Numbered from the stretch's first letter, positions 46,543 through 56,021 are shown. The stretch is DNA of 64,000 nucleotides from Pleomorphomonas oryzae DSM 16300 (GCF_000422965.1 NZ_AUHB01000008.1:124001-188000); one strand, 5' to 3'. Translations and numbers: made by a program. Notes: a model not told the origin generated them from the sequence alone.

Positions 46543-47211
46543 TCAGTCGTCCCGGTTTCTGAGGGACAGGCCAAAGCCCATCAGGGCGACGCCGCGCAGC
46601 GTCAGGTCGGCCCTGAGCACCAGATCGGCGGCCATCGGCAGCTCGAGCCCGATGTCGTTGGTGGACAGCAGCACCACCAGGAACCAGGCCAGCAGGAACA
46701 GGCCGGCAAGGCCGCTTGACCCCATCCAGGTGAAGGCGTTGGCGATCCTGTACGTCAGGCCGATCCAGATCCGGGCCAGCGACGACAGGGCAAAGCACAG
46801 CCCGAACGCGGCCAGAGACAGGCCGCCCGAGAGACCGGAATCGAAGATAAGGACACCGCCGATCAGGATGTCGCAAAGGCCCATGCACAGCCAGTCGGCG
46901 TAGATGGCGGGGCCGGCCATGCGAAGGATCAGCAGCGACTGCAGGAAGCCGCCGAAGATCGAGGCCATGCCGGGGAAGTAGCGGCCGTTGACCCGATAGG
47001 CGATCAGCGACACGATGGGAACGCCTGCCAGGCCCGCCAGCATGGTCCCGAGCGCCAGCATCCGACGCCAGCAGCCATTGCCGCGAAACCGGTCCTCGGT
47101 ACGGTCGCGCGCCGCCAGGATGGCATCGATCAACGTCGCCACCGGCCGCAGGAGATGGGCGTAGCGGCGCCCCGAAGGTGGCCCGAAGAAGGGAGGCTCG
47201 TCGAAGGGCAC
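46543..47211 (-). CDS. Six-helix membrane protein, HdeD/DUF308-like pattern, function unknown
   Basis: 222 aa from a GTG at 47211. After a cytoplasmic N-terminus of about 45 residues come six to seven short hydrophobic helices in pairs (G-T-M-L-A-G-L-A-G-V; L-I-G-G-V-L-I-F-D-S-G; F-G-L-C-F-A-L-S-S-L-A-R-I-W-I-G-L). The layout recalls HdeD-type acid-stress membrane proteins, but I do not see a decisive motif. A decayed piece of a paralogue lies at 41342-41490. It lies downstream of the RND operon beyond a hairpin. Confidence 0.6.
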   Translation of the reverse strand: MPFDEPPFFGPPSGRRYAHLLRPVATLIDAILAARDRTEDRFRGNGCWRRMLALGTMLAGLAGVPIVSLIAYRVNGRYFPGMASIFGGFLQSLLILRMAGPAIYADWLCMGLCDILIGGVLIFDSGLSGGLSLAAFGLCFALSSLARIWIGLTYRIANAFTWMGSSGLAGLFLLAWFLVVLLSTNDIGLELPMAADLVLRADLTLRGVALMGFGLSLRNRDD

Positions 47212-47240
47212 GGCAGGGTCTCACCGCCGATGGGGTTGCC

Positions 47241-47269
47241 GGCGGCTCCCCGATCGCCGGGGAACCGCC
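47241..47269 (-). terminator. Hairpin after the RND pump gene
   Basis: GGCGG-C-TCCCCG and CGGGGA-A-CCGCC pair with one C-A mismatch around a five-base loop, seven bases beyond the RND stop. No T-run follows, so termination may be partial and the membrane protein gene may be read through. Confidence 0.5.
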
Positions 47270-47275
47270 TGTCGA

Positions 47276-50200
47276 TCAGCCCGGCCTGGCCTGATCGATG
47301 GGAGTTGCAGGCTTGGGATGGATGCGGTGCCAGGCGACGTAGAGCGCCGGCAGGAATAACAGCGTCAGCACGGTTGCCACCGCGAGGCCGCCGACGATGG
47401 CGAAGGCCATCGGCCCCCAGAAGATGGTCGGCGCGATGGGGATCATGCCGAGCGTCGCCGCCGACGCCGTCAGCAGGATCGGCCGGAAACGGATGGCCGC
47501 CGCCTCGACGACCGCGTTCCACGGATCGAGCCCCGCCCGCTTTTCCTGCTCGATCTGATCGATCAGGATCACCGAATTGCGGGCGATCATGCCGATGAGG
47601 GCCAGCACGCCCAGGAGGGCGACGAAACCCAGCGGCTTCTGCGCCATGAACAGCGCCAGCACCACGCCGATCACCCCAAGCGGCGCCACGCTCAACACCA
47701 TGAACACGCCGTTGAACGAGCGGATCTGCACCATGAGTATGGTCACCATCAGAAGCAGCATCACCGGCACCACCGCCATCACCGAGGCCTGCGACTTGTT
47801 GCTCTCCTCGACGGCGCCGCCAAGGTCGATGCGATAGCCGGCCGGCAGGCTGGCGGCGAGGTCGTGGATCGGCCCCTTCAGCGCCTCGACGATGGAGGCC
47901 GGCATGGTGCCGGGCGCGGCGTCGGCGGCGATCGTCAGGGTCGGCCGGCGATCGCGCCGCCACATCAGCGGGCTTTCGAGGCCATAGTCCACCTGGGCGA
48001 CCTGGCTGAGCGGCACCGACTTGCCGCCCGTCACCGGCAGCTGCAGGGTGCGGATGGTCGACAGCGACATGCGCTCGTCGGCCTTCGCCCGGATGACGAC
48101 ATCGACGAGATAGATGTCGTCGCGCACCTGGGTGACGGTACCGCCGGAGACGATGGCATTGATCGCCTGCGACACCTGCAGCGAGCTGAGGCCGAGGAGG
48201 CGCGCCTGATCCTGATCGACATGGATCTGGATCGTCCGCGTCGGCTCCATCCAGTTGTAGTTGATCTTCTGCACGCGTCCGTCGCGGTTGAGGGTCTCGG
48301 CGACCTCGAAGGCGATCTCCCGCACCTTGTTTTCCGACGGCCCGCTGACACGATACTGGATTGGCCAGCCGACCGGCGGCCCCAGTTCCAGGGGATAGAC
48401 GCGGCCGATGACGTTGGGGAAATCCTCCGTCAGGGCTTGTTCAAGCATGGCCTTGACGCGGTCGCGCTCGGCGAGCCCCTTGGTCACCACCACCGCCTGG
48501 GCGAAGAAATCGTTGGGCAGCTGCAGGTCCATCGGCAGGTAGAAGCGCACGGCGCCCCGGCCGACATAGGTGCTCCAGTGGTCGACGTCGCCATCGTCCG
48601 ACAACAGCTTGTCGATCTTGGCGGAGATGTCGCGCGACGCCTCGATCGAGGCATTCTGCGGCAGCTTCAGGTCGACCAAGAGCTCCGGCCGATCGGACGG
48701 CGGGAAAAACTGCTGGGGCACGAAGCGCATGCCGTAGACGGCGACGGCGAACAGCACCAGCGTCAGGACGATGGTCGCCCAGCGCCAGACCATCACCTTG
48801 GCGACGACGGCACGGAACACCTTGAGGATCGGCCCGTTGCCGACCTCGTGGTGGCTCTCCTTGGGTTTCTTCAGGATCCACACGCCGAGCAGCGGCGAGA
48901 ACAGCGCCGCCACGAACCACGAGGAGATCAGCGCGATGCCGACCACGGCGAAGATCGAGAAGGTGTATTCGCCGGCCATCGACTTGGCAAAGCCGATCGG
49001 CACGAAGCCGGCAATGGTCACAAGCGTGCCGGCAAGGCGCGGATAGGCGGTCGACTGATAGGCAAAGGACGCCGCCGCCTCCTTGCTCTCGCCGCGTTCG
49101 AGGCGGGTGATCATGCTCTCGATGGTGATCATGGCGTCGTCGACCAGCAAGCCGAGGGCGATGATCAGCGCGCCGAGCGAAATGCGCTGCAGGTCGATGC
49201 CGAAAATCTGCATCGCCACGAAGACGATGGCCAGCACCAGGGGGATCGACAGCGCGACGATCGAGCCGGCCCGGAAGCCGAGGCTCAGGATGCTGACGAC
49301 CAGCACGATGGCGATGGCTTCCCATAGCGCCTCGGTGAAGTCGCCCACCGCGTGTTCGACGGTGGCGGCCTGGTCGGCCACCTCGTGCGTCTCGACGCCC
49401 ATCGGCAGATCGGCCATGATGCCGGCCATCGCGGCGCGGATGTTCTTGCCGAGCACCAGCACGTCGCCACCGTCGCGCATGGAGACGGCAAGGCCGATCG
49501 CCTCCTTGCCGTTGACGCGGAAGAGAGGCTGCGGCGGGTCGGACGGTCCGCGCGTCACCTTGGCGATGTCGCCGAGGCGGATCAGCCGGCCGTTGGCGGC
49601 GAAGTTGACGGCGAGGATGTCCTTCTCCGACTTGAAGCCGCCGGAGGTGCGCACCAGGATCTTCTCGTCGGAGGTCTCCACCACGCCGGCCGGGGCGATG
49701 GCATTCTGCGCCTGCAGGGCGGCGATCAGTGCGTTCTTGTCGAGGCCGAGCCCGGCGATCTGGTCGGTGGAGAACTCGACGTAGATCCGCTCGTCCTGCA
49801 CGCCGAGCATGTCGATCTTCGACACGTCGGGGATCTGAAGCAGCTGCGAACGAATATCCTCGACATAGTCGCGCAGTTCGCGGCTCGAAAAGCCGTCGGA
49901 GGTGAAACCGTAGACGATGCCGTAGGTGTCGCCGAACTCGTCGTTGAACCAGGGACCATAGGTGCCCTGCGGCAGCGTATCCTTGATGTCGCCGACCTTC
50001 TTGCGGACCTGATACCAGATCTCCGGCACGTCGGCCTTGGGCGTCTTGCCTTCCAGCGTCACGAAGATCGTGGTGACGCCGGCCTCGGTGTAGCTCTTGA
50101 TATAGTCGAGATGCGGCGTTTCCTGCAGCTTGCGCTCGATGCGCTCGGTGACCTGCTTCAGCGTCTCCTCGATGGTGGCGCCGGGCCACTGGGCCTGCAC

Positions 50201-50350
50201 CACCATGGTCTTGATGGTGAAGGCGGGGTCCTCGCCGCGCCCGAGGCCGGTGTAGCACCAGGCGCCGGCCAGCGAGATCACCAGCATGAAATAGAGGATC
50301 AGCGACCGGTTGCCGATCGCCCAGGTGGAGAGGTTGAAGCCCTTCTTCAT
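47276..50350 (-). CDS. RND efflux pump inner-membrane subunit (AcrB/MexB superfamily)
   Basis: 1024 aa from the ATG at 50350. Two repeats of six helices with large periplasmic loops are visible. Helix 4 has the proton-relay pair D-D in L-L-V-D-D-A-M-I-T-I-E-S. The C-terminal half has R-F-R-P-I-L-L-T-A and A-R-N-S-V-I-L-I-D. It expels drugs or other toxic compounds together with an adaptor and an outer-membrane channel. The adaptor gene overlaps its start by four bases; the TolC-like channel is not in the window. The G-A-T-I-E-E-T and Y-V-G-R-G-A-V-R-F segments suit the branch with single-lipoprotein adaptors. Confidence 0.94.
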   Translation of the reverse strand: MKKGFNLSTWAIGNRSLILYFMLVISLAGAWCYTGLGRGEDPAFTIKTMVVQAQWPGATIEETLKQVTERIERKLQETPHLDYIKSYTEAGVTTIFVTLEGKTPKADVPEIWYQVRKKVGDIKDTLPQGTYGPWFNDEFGDTYGIVYGFTSDGFSSRELRDYVEDIRSQLLQIPDVSKIDMLGVQDERIYVEFSTDQIAGLGLDKNALIAALQAQNAIAPAGVVETSDEKILVRTSGGFKSEKDILAVNFAANGRLIRLGDIAKVTRGPSDPPQPLFRVNGKEAIGLAVSMRDGGDVLVLGKNIRAAMAGIMADLPMGVETHEVADQAATVEHAVGDFTEALWEAIAIVLVVSILSLGFRAGSIVALSIPLVLAIVFVAMQIFGIDLQRISLGALIIALGLLVDDAMITIESMITRLERGESKEAAASFAYQSTAYPRLAGTLVTIAGFVPIGFAKSMAGEYTFSIFAVVGIALISSWFVAALFSPLLGVWILKKPKESHHEVGNGPILKVFRAVVAKVMVWRWATIVLTLVLFAVAVYGMRFVPQQFFPPSDRPELLVDLKLPQNASIEASRDISAKIDKLLSDDGDVDHWSTYVGRGAVRFYLPMDLQLPNDFFAQAVVVTKGLAERDRVKAMLEQALTEDFPNVIGRVYPLELGPPVGWPIQYRVSGPSENKVREIAFEVAETLNRDGRVQKINYNWMEPTRTIQIHVDQDQARLLGLSSLQVSQAINAIVSGGTVTQVRDDIYLVDVVIRAKADERMSLSTIRTLQLPVTGGKSVPLSQVAQVDYGLESPLMWRRDRRPTLTIAADAAPGTMPASIVEALKGPIHDLAASLPAGYRIDLGGAVEESNKSQASVMAVVPVMLLLMVTILMVQIRSFNGVFMVLSVAPLGVIGVVLALFMAQKPLGFVALLGVLALIGMIARNSVILIDQIEQEKRAGLDPWNAVVEAAAIRFRPILLTASAATLGMIPIAPTIFWGPMAFAIVGGLAVATVLTLLFLPALYVAWHRIHPKPATPIDQARPG

Positions 50351-51432
50351 GACGCGCTGCCCAGAAGGCGGACTGTCTGACCCGGGTGCAGCGACTGGAC
50401 GCCGGCCGTGACGATGGTCTCGCCCGGCCACAGCCCGTTGGAAAGAATGACGCTCGACGGCTCGTAGCGCGCGACCTCGACGCTGCGCAGCGCCACGGTC
50501 AGCGCCTTGGTGTCCACCACCCAGACGGCGTTCGACGCGCCGCTGCCGTAGACGATGGCCGACGACGGCACCTCCATGCCCGCGGGTGCATCGAGCAGCG
50601 TGGTGCCCGACACCGTCGATCCCAGCTGCATGGCCTCCGGCGGCGTATCGAGCGCCACCTTCACCGTGTAGGTGCGGGTGACGGGGTCGGCCTGCGGCGC
50701 GATCTCGCGGATATAGCCGCTGGCGCCGATCTTGGTGTCCTCGGTCAGCGCGACGGTGAAGGCGGGCTTCTCCGGCAGGGCGCGGATGATCTGGCCGGAC
50801 ACGGCGAACACCGCGTCGCGGCCGCCATCGCTGGCGATCTGCGCCACCGACTGGCCGGCCGCCACCACCTCGCCGGCCTCGGCGCCGGTGGCGATGACCG
50901 TGCCGGCGGCGTCGGCGGTCAGGATGGTGTAGCTCAGTTGCTCCTCGGCGCTCTTCATCTGCGCTTCGGCGGAGGCGACCTGCGCCTCGGCCGACTCCAG
51001 CGCCTGCTGGGCCTGATCGAACTGGGCGTTGCTGGCAAAGCCCTTGCTGAGCAGGCCGTTCTGGCGGGCATAGGTGTTGCGCGCCTCGACGAGCTGCGCC
51101 CGGGCGGCCGACAGCAGCGCCTCGGTCTGCAGCACGGTGTTCTTCTGGATCTGGTCGTCGAGATGGGCGATCACCTGCCCCGGCATCACCTGGTCGCCGA
51201 TGCGCACCGTGCGGTCGATCATGTGCCCGCTCAGGCGGAAGGCGAGGTTGATTTCGGTGCGCGCCCGCACCTGCCCGGTCAGGATCACCGGTTCGCCGGC
51301 GGGACGCTGGCCCACCACCACGGTCCGCACCGGGCGGGCCTCGGCGGCCGGCAGCTTGGGCTCATCGCATCCACTCAACAGGCAGGCAGCCATTGCCACC
51401 GCAAGGCTTGCCGCCGAACACCAACCACGCAT
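50347..51432 (-). CDS. RND efflux periplasmic adaptor (HlyD/MFP family), lipoprotein
   Basis: 361 aa from the ATG at 51432 (GAGAGG behind it). The signal ends L-L-S-G-C with Cys22 as the lipidation site. Barrel-sandwich and coiled-coil parts are visible (L-A-F-R-L-S-G-H; a heptad region Q-L-V-E-A-R-N-T-Y-A-R-Q; A-D-A-A-G-T-V-I-A). It bridges the pump and an outer-membrane channel. The stop overlaps the pump start (ATGA), so both are made together. The tetR gene lies 114 bases upstream on the same strand. Confidence 0.93.
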   Translation of the reverse strand: MRGWCSAASLAVAMAACLLSGCDEPKLPAAEARPVRTVVVGQRPAGEPVILTGQVRARTEINLAFRLSGHMIDRTVRIGDQVMPGQVIAHLDDQIQKNTVLQTEALLSAARAQLVEARNTYARQNGLLSKGFASNAQFDQAQQALESAEAQVASAEAQMKSAEEQLSYTILTADAAGTVIATGAEAGEVVAAGQSVAQIASDGGRDAVFAVSGQIIRALPEKPAFTVALTEDTKIGASGYIREIAPQADPVTRTYTVKVALDTPPEAMQLGSTVSGTTLLDAPAGMEVPSSAIVYGSGASNAVWVVDTKALTVALRSVEVARYEPSSVILSNGLWPGETIVTAGVQSLHPGQTVRLLGSAS

Positions 51433-51546
51433 CGTCTTACCTCTCAGGCAGGGGCACAGCCCCGAGAAGACCGCACAAAGCTCCGCCCACCGGGGAAAGG
51501 CCGATCCCACCCCGGGAAAAGAGCTGAATTGCAAAGTGAAAGGCTC

Positions 51547-52185
51547 CTAAATGCCGTGCAAAAAGAGCTCCGTTACCGACATCGACAGGTAGAGATAGGC
51601 GTCTTCCTTCGGAATCTCCGGCGCCAGCTTCGCCAGGATGTCCGGGAAACCATGCGGCTGACTGAGCGCATTGGTCAGGATGATGAAGAACAGCGCCGGA
51701 TGGCGGCTGCGAATGAGGCCCGTTGCCATCGCCTCGTCAAAGGTTGCCTTTCCCGAGGCATAGGCAGGCGCCAGCAGCTTCTCGGCGATGAAGTCCGCCC
51801 GCTCGCCGCCGTCGGCCACCGAGCGGAAGGCGAAGTCGCGGATTTCCGGGTTGTCCTTGTAGAATGCAACCGTCTTCTGGATGATGATCGCCAGCCGTTC
51901 CTCGACCTTGAGCTGGGTGTCGCCGGAGATTTGCGTCACCACCTCCATCATCGGCTCGGCCCGCGACAGAACCCGTTCGGCGGCGGCGGCCCAGAGCTCG
52001 GCCTTGCCGCCGAAATGCACCCGGATGAGGTTGGCGCCGACACCGGCAGCCGTTGCCACGCTGCGGATATCGGTTCCCTCATAGCCCTGCGCCGCGAACA
52101 ATCGCACCGCCGCCGCGAGCAGCGCCTCGCGTCCGCTCGGCATGTCCTTGGTCCGCCGCCCGCGCGGCACGGTCGCCTTGTCCAT
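51547..52185 (-). CDS. TetR-family repressor of the RND operon
   Basis: 212 aa. The helix-turn-helix is at about 16-62 (A-A-A-V-R-L-F-A-A-Q-G-Y-E-G-T; V-A-T-A-A-G-V-G-A-N-L-I-R-V-H-F-G-G-K). The C-terminal part is the CerR/DUF1956-like ligand domain. It is the first gene of tetR-MFP-RND and probably represses all three through the dyad 15 bases upstream of its start. Ligands are likely to be pump substrates. Confidence 0.92.
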   Translation of the reverse strand: MDKATVPRGRRTKDMPSGREALLAAAVRLFAAQGYEGTDIRSVATAAGVGANLIRVHFGGKAELWAAAAERVLSRAEPMMEVVTQISGDTQLKVEERLAIIIQKTVAFYKDNPEIRDFAFRSVADGGERADFIAEKLLAPAYASGKATFDEAMATGLIRSRHPALFFIILTNALSQPHGFPDILAKLAPEIPKEDAYLYLSMSVTELFLHGI

Positions 52186-52199
52186 CGCCCGACCTCATA

Positions 52200-52219
52200 A
52201 TATGTTCAACCGTACATAT
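52200..52219. promoter_or_regulatory. Probable TetR operator
   Basis: ATATGT and ACATAT, perfect 6-bp arms with eight bases between, in an AT-rich promoter-like stretch just upstream of tetR. Size and place fit autoregulation by the TetR protein. Confidence 0.6.
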
Positions 52220-52391
52220 AATGGAAAGGGCCGGTTTGCAAGGGACTGGCGCGCGCGACGCCCGGCCCATAACGAAAGGCGGGGATGCGAGGTTGCCTCA
52301 ACGACAAAGGGGTTCCCGACCACTGGCGCGCGGTGTAGCCGTCAACGCGGTCGAGCTGACGATGACAGCGGAGGCTATCCCGTGCCTTGCC

Positions 52392-52958
52392 TCAATTTGC
52401 GATCCACTGATTGATCATCCGCCTGACCCGCCAGTGTCCGCCCTTCTTTTCCAGGAAGATCTTCGTGCCGGACGCGACGAAGTCGCCGGGGCCGTCCGGC
52501 GTCCATTGATCGTTGCCGCCTTCCCGCTCGACCGTGGCGCGCGATAGGTCCCTGTTGAAGATCGGGTAGGTGAAGGTGGTGTCCGCCGTGTTGAGATAGG
52601 GTTTGGCCGCCCCGGCCAGCTTCTTGGCCATGGCGCGCGCCGTCTTGTTCCGCTCGGCGAGATCACAGAACTTCTCGGGATGCGCGTTGCGCGGATCGAG
52701 AGCCTCCCGCACGGTCAGCAACGGCTGAGGCGGCTTTTCGTCATCACCCACCCTGCCCCACGCCTCCCCGAAGACGCAGGGAAGATCATAGTTCCATCCG
52801 TCCCCCGGCTGGATCTTGGCGAGCAGCACCTGGAATATGGCCCGCACCTCGGCTCTCTCGCGCGCCTCATGCGCGGGGCTCGCCGCCTGTGAGGACTGTG
52901 CCCAGATGCTCCACAAGGCCGCCATCAGGACGGCCGCACCGCCGCAAGCTCCCTTCAT
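52392..52958 (-). CDS. Secreted protein of unknown function
   Basis: 188 aa from the ATG at 52958, behind GGGGGG. A signal peptide (about 1-26, ending S-Q-A-A) is followed by a domain with two cysteines (L-P-C-V-F-G-E-A-W, K-F-C-D-L-A). The tail G-H-W-R-V-R-R-M-I-N-Q-W-I-A looks like the end of a SnoaL/NTF2-like or Tim44-like small fold. I do not recognise a family. It is a single gene between the pump regulator and the toxin-antitoxin pair. Confidence 0.7.
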   Translation of the reverse strand: MKGACGGAAVLMAALWSIWAQSSQAASPAHEARERAEVRAIFQVLLAKIQPGDGWNYDLPCVFGEAWGRVGDDEKPPQPLLTVREALDPRNAHPEKFCDLAERNKTARAMAKKLAGAAKPYLNTADTTFTYPIFNRDLSRATVEREGGNDQWTPDGPGDFVASGTKIFLEKKGGHWRVRRMINQWIAN

Positions 52959-53020
52959 GATCCCCCCGACCAACACAACCCAAGGCACCGACACTTAGCA
53001 TCTTCGGTGGTGGCAACCCA

Positions 53021-53311
53021 CTACAGCCCATCCGGCCATTTCTGAGCGGTATGCATCACGGTCAGGATCTCGATGGCGGAAGGCGTCACGCGATAGGGCA
53101 CGATATAGGGGATGTCCGCAAACATCAGTTCACGTGTCCCTTCGATGCGCCCCACCCTGCCGATGGCAGGCTGCTCGGCCAACAGGTCCACACCGGCGAT
53201 GATCCGCGCCACGACGCGGGCAGCGGCTTTGGGGTCTTCCCGTGCGATATAGGCGCCCGCCTGATCAAGTCGCCGAATGGCCCGCTTGGTCCATCGGAGG
53301 TCGCGCTTCAT
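53021..53311 (-). CDS. RelE/ParE-family toxin
   Basis: 96 aa from the ATG at 53311. The ParE/RelE fold is shown by W-T-K-R-A-I-R-R-L-D-Q-A-G-A-Y-I near the start, G-R-V-G-R-I-E-G-T-R-E-L in the middle, and the terminal P-Y-I-V-P-Y-R-V ... I-L-T-V-M-H-T-A-Q-K-W-P. ParE members poison gyrase. The antitoxin gene lies directly upstream and overlaps by four bases, the standard order. Confidence 0.92.
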   Translation of the reverse strand: MKRDLRWTKRAIRRLDQAGAYIAREDPKAAARVVARIIAGVDLLAEQPAIGRVGRIEGTRELMFADIPYIVPYRVTPSAIEILTVMHTAQKWPDGL

Positions 53312-53553
53312 GCGCCCTGCCCCGGCGTCACATACTTGGCGACAACGCGCGCCAGATCCTCGGCCGAGCCGAACTCGTCGCTGTCGGCTTCCGAGAGACC
53401 TGCTTCGATTTCGGCTATCTGCCATTCCTCGCGGACCAGATAGTCGGCGATGGCCTGAGCGGCCAGATAGGAGCGCGGACGATCGAGCTTGCTCGCCAGC
53501 CTGTCGAGCTTTTCGGCCTTGTCGTCGTCAAGGCGCACTGTGAACGCGACCAT
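53308..53553 (-). CDS. Ribbon-helix-helix antitoxin (ParD/CopG type)
   Basis: 81 aa. The N-terminal strand and helices (A-F-T-V-R-L-D-D-D-K-A-E-K-L-D-R-L-A; S-Y-L-A-A-Q-A-I-A-D-Y-L) form a ribbon-helix-helix DNA-binding fold. The acidic C-terminus would wrap the toxin. It is the first gene of the pair and should autorepress the promoter located in the 221 bases shared with the divergent OmpA-type gene. Confidence 0.92.
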   Translation of the reverse strand: MVAFTVRLDDDKAEKLDRLASKLDRPRSYLAAQAIADYLVREEWQIAEIEAGLSEADSDEFGSAEDLARVVAKYVTPGQGA

Positions 53554-53774
53554 GAAGGCACTCCTGCTGGTTCAGTGTGGATCTTCGGCACTATCGATGA
53601 ACCCAAGAGGTTTCTCAAGAACCATGGCGCCCTTCGCATTGAAACGCCCTCACCTACGCGAAAGTCCATATCCGTTCTTTCGTTTCCGGTTGTATCCTTG
53701 CCAGCGCGGCGCAAGCCTTCGGCAATATTTCAAGCCGGATCGCCGCCCACTCGGAGCCCAATTCGGAGCCAATC

Positions 53775-54857
53775 ATGTCACACTGGAAAGCGGGCGTCCT
53801 GCTGACGCTCGGACTTCTCGGCTTTATTCCGGCCGCCCTTGCCGATGCGACGCTGCCAACCAAGGACATCAAGGGGGCCGCCGACAACCCGCTGGTACCG
53901 CGCTACGAGGGGTCGTTCATCGTCAGCTACGCCCAGCAGAAGTTCACTGATTTCAATCTGCCGCTGTCGCCGCTCGAGGCCAACGGCAAGCTCGACGCCA
54001 TGAACAACAATGTCTTCGCACCCAAGCAATCCAAGGATCTCGAGGGACAGCTGACGCGGCTCGTCTATGTCGAGCCTGAGGATCGCTCGCCGCTCGAGGT
54101 GCTGCGCAACTATCAGGACGCGCTGAAGAATGCCGGCGGCGAGGTGCTCTGGGAGTGCAAGGACGAGGACTGCGGCGGCTCGTCGGTGCGCTCGAGCTCC
54201 GGTGGCGGTGGCGACACCAGCCTCACCATGCATTTCTTCAAGGAGAAGGACCTGAAGGACGAGGCCTTCTCCAACGGCGCCTGCGCCGTCACCGCGAGGA
54301 TCACCGACCAGCGCTATTTCTCCGGCCGGTTGCCGGGCGACGGCGGCGACACATTCCTCGCCGTGCAGACCTACACCATCTCCAGTGGCGGCTCCTATTG
54401 CGACGCCCTCACCAACCGCACCATCGCCATCGTCCACATCCTGGAGCCGAAGGCGCGCGAGCAGAAGATGGTGGTGGTGAAAGCCGAGGAGATGGCCAAG
54501 GACATCAACGCCGCCGGCCACGTGGCGCTCTACGGCATCCTGTTCGACACCGACAAGGCAACGCTGAAGCCGGACTCCGAACCGACACTGACCGAGATCG
54601 CCAAGCTGCTCGCGGACAATCCCGACCTCAAGGTGGTCATCGTCGGTCACACCGACAATGTCGGCGCCTTCGACTACAACATCGACCTCTCCAAGAAGCG
54701 GGCGGCCGCCGTGGTCGGCGCGCTGACCAAGCGCTTCCAGGTTCCGGCCGACCGGATGAAGAGCGCCGGCGTCGGCATGGTGGCGCCGGTTGCCACCAAC
54801 ACCACCGACGACGGCCGCGCCAAGAATCGCCGTGTCGAGGTGGTGAGACTCAACTAA
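53775..54857 (+). CDS. OmpA-family outer-membrane/peptidoglycan-binding protein with DUF4892-like domain
   Basis: 360 aa. A signal peptide (about 1-23, ending A-L-A) is followed by a DUF4892-like region (about 65-220; Y-V-E-P-E-D-R-S-P-L-E-V-L-R-N-Y, C-K-D-E-D-C-G). The C-terminal OmpA domain is at about 250-358 (V-V-I-V-G-H-T-D-N-V-G, L-S-K-K-R-A-A-A-V, the diaminopimelate-binding motif). It should tie the outer membrane to the wall. It is a single gene with a strong terminator. Confidence 0.9.
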   Translation: MSHWKAGVLLTLGLLGFIPAALADATLPTKDIKGAADNPLVPRYEGSFIVSYAQQKFTDFNLPLSPLEANGKLDAMNNNVFAPKQSKDLEGQLTRLVYVEPEDRSPLEVLRNYQDALKNAGGEVLWECKDEDCGGSSVRSSSGGGGDTSLTMHFFKEKDLKDEAFSNGACAVTARITDQRYFSGRLPGDGGDTFLAVQTYTISSGGSYCDALTNRTIAIVHILEPKAREQKMVVVKAEEMAKDINAAGHVALYGILFDTDKATLKPDSEPTLTEIAKLLADNPDLKVVIVGHTDNVGAFDYNIDLSKKRAAAVVGALTKRFQVPADRMKSAGVGMVAPVATNTTDDGRAKNRRVEVVRLN

Positions 54858-54875
54858 GCCGAATGGAAGATGCGT

Positions 54876-54898
54876 GAGGGGCGCTTATGGCGCCCCTC
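54876..54898. terminator. Hairpin between convergent genes
   Basis: GAGGGGCGC (54876-54884) and GCGCCCCTC (54890-54898) pair perfectly around TTATG. It lies between the ends of the OmpA-type gene and the facing membrane protein gene and could serve both. Confidence 0.65.
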
Positions 54899-54902
54899 CC
54901 CG

Positions 54903-55856
54903 TTATGCCGCGAATCCCTCCCGACCCCGGTTGATCAGGTCGCGGAACGGCCGGGAGGCCTCGGCGAGCCTGTCGTCCCAGTCGGGGTTGGGCCGCTGCC
55001 CCTCGATCTCGGCAAAATAGACCTGCATCAGCGCGGCGATGCAGAAGGGATCGATCAGCGCCCGCTGCAGGGCCACCGCCAGGAGCAGCGCGAAGGCCAG
55101 CGTCCAGCCGGCCGTCTCGCCCGGCACTAGGTAGACGAAGGCCGCTGCCGGCGAGATCAGCAGTGCGAACAGCACCACCGTCAGCGCCCAGCGAAACAGC
55201 ATCAGCCAGACGGAGTTACGCAGGATGGCCGGCGCGTTCTGGGCATAGAGCACGATGCTTTCGCGCGCCGTCGTCCAGGGATCCGTCGAAGCGATGCGGA
55301 TCTGCCGGGTCAGCACCAGTTCGTCGATGAAGTTGGTGGAGAGACGCACCACTGTATCCACCAGCCGCACGAAGCCGGAAAGGCCCGGCATCCCCATGAG
55401 ATCGGTCAGCCAGTCGATGAGCCTCGTCACCGCGCGCACCGCGCCCTTGACCAGTTGGTCGAGCACGAATAACAGGCTCACCTCGCCAAAGCGTTCCCGC
55501 ACGATGGCGAGCGCCGCCGCCACCTGCCCCTTGCCGGGCGGCAGCGGCGTGCCGTCGAAGGCCTGCGTCAGCGCCGCCACGTGACCGGCGGTGAGGAGAT
55601 AGAGGAGATAGTCGCGAATCCACCAGAGGATGATGCCGAGCACGACAAAGCCGAGAAGGCCGCCATAGATCGTTCCAGCCTCGACAGGCACCGAGCTCAC
55701 GATATGGCCAAGTCCCCAGCCGAGGAAGGCCCCGATGGAAACAGTGAGCATGGCGCCCACGGCGATCGCCAGATTGACGGCGAGCCGCAGCACCAGGAAG
55801 GGCCAGGTCCGGCCAACAAGGCCAAGCGACCGCCACACCGAAAACGACCAGAGCAT
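54903..55856 (-). CDS. Polytopic membrane protein of unknown function
   Basis: 317 aa from the ATG at 55856 (GGAGGGG upstream). About six hydrophobic helices are visible: residues 20-50, 55-75, 80-95, then near 160, 220-245 and 250-270. Between them is an amphipathic part with D-W-L-T-D-L-M-G-M-P-G. The C-terminus is soluble (P-N-P-D-W-D-D-R-L-A-E-A-S-R-P-F-R-D-L). I know similar 'hypothetical membrane proteins' in alphaproteobacteria but no function. An open frame continues 53 codons upstream without protein-like sequence. Confidence 0.7.
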   Translation of the reverse strand: MLWSFSVWRSLGLVGRTWPFLVLRLAVNLAIAVGAMLTVSIGAFLGWGLGHIVSSVPVEAGTIYGGLLGFVVLGIILWWIRDYLLYLLTAGHVAALTQAFDGTPLPPGKGQVAAALAIVRERFGEVSLLFVLDQLVKGAVRAVTRLIDWLTDLMGMPGLSGFVRLVDTVVRLSTNFIDELVLTRQIRIASTDPWTTARESIVLYAQNAPAILRNSVWLMLFRWALTVVLFALLISPAAAFVYLVPGETAGWTLAFALLLAVALQRALIDPFCIAALMQVYFAEIEGQRPNPDWDDRLAEASRPFRDLINRGREGFAA

Positions 55857-56021
55857 CCGTCCCCTCCGTCCATGCTTACGCAAGCGATACGGTCCTTGGC
55901 ATTTACCGCAATGGCTTAACGAAGAGGTTACTTTTACAGCAGAATGTAAACATTGATAAGAAGATGGAAGCGGTGGACGGGGCATAGTGGGGTTGACTTC
56001 GATGCCCGAGACCACCCCAAC

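Noticed and set aside
47864-49327. 487-codon plus-strand open frame opposite the RND pump
   Set aside because: Asp/His/Arg-rich mirror of a real GC-rich gene; no start signal or domain.
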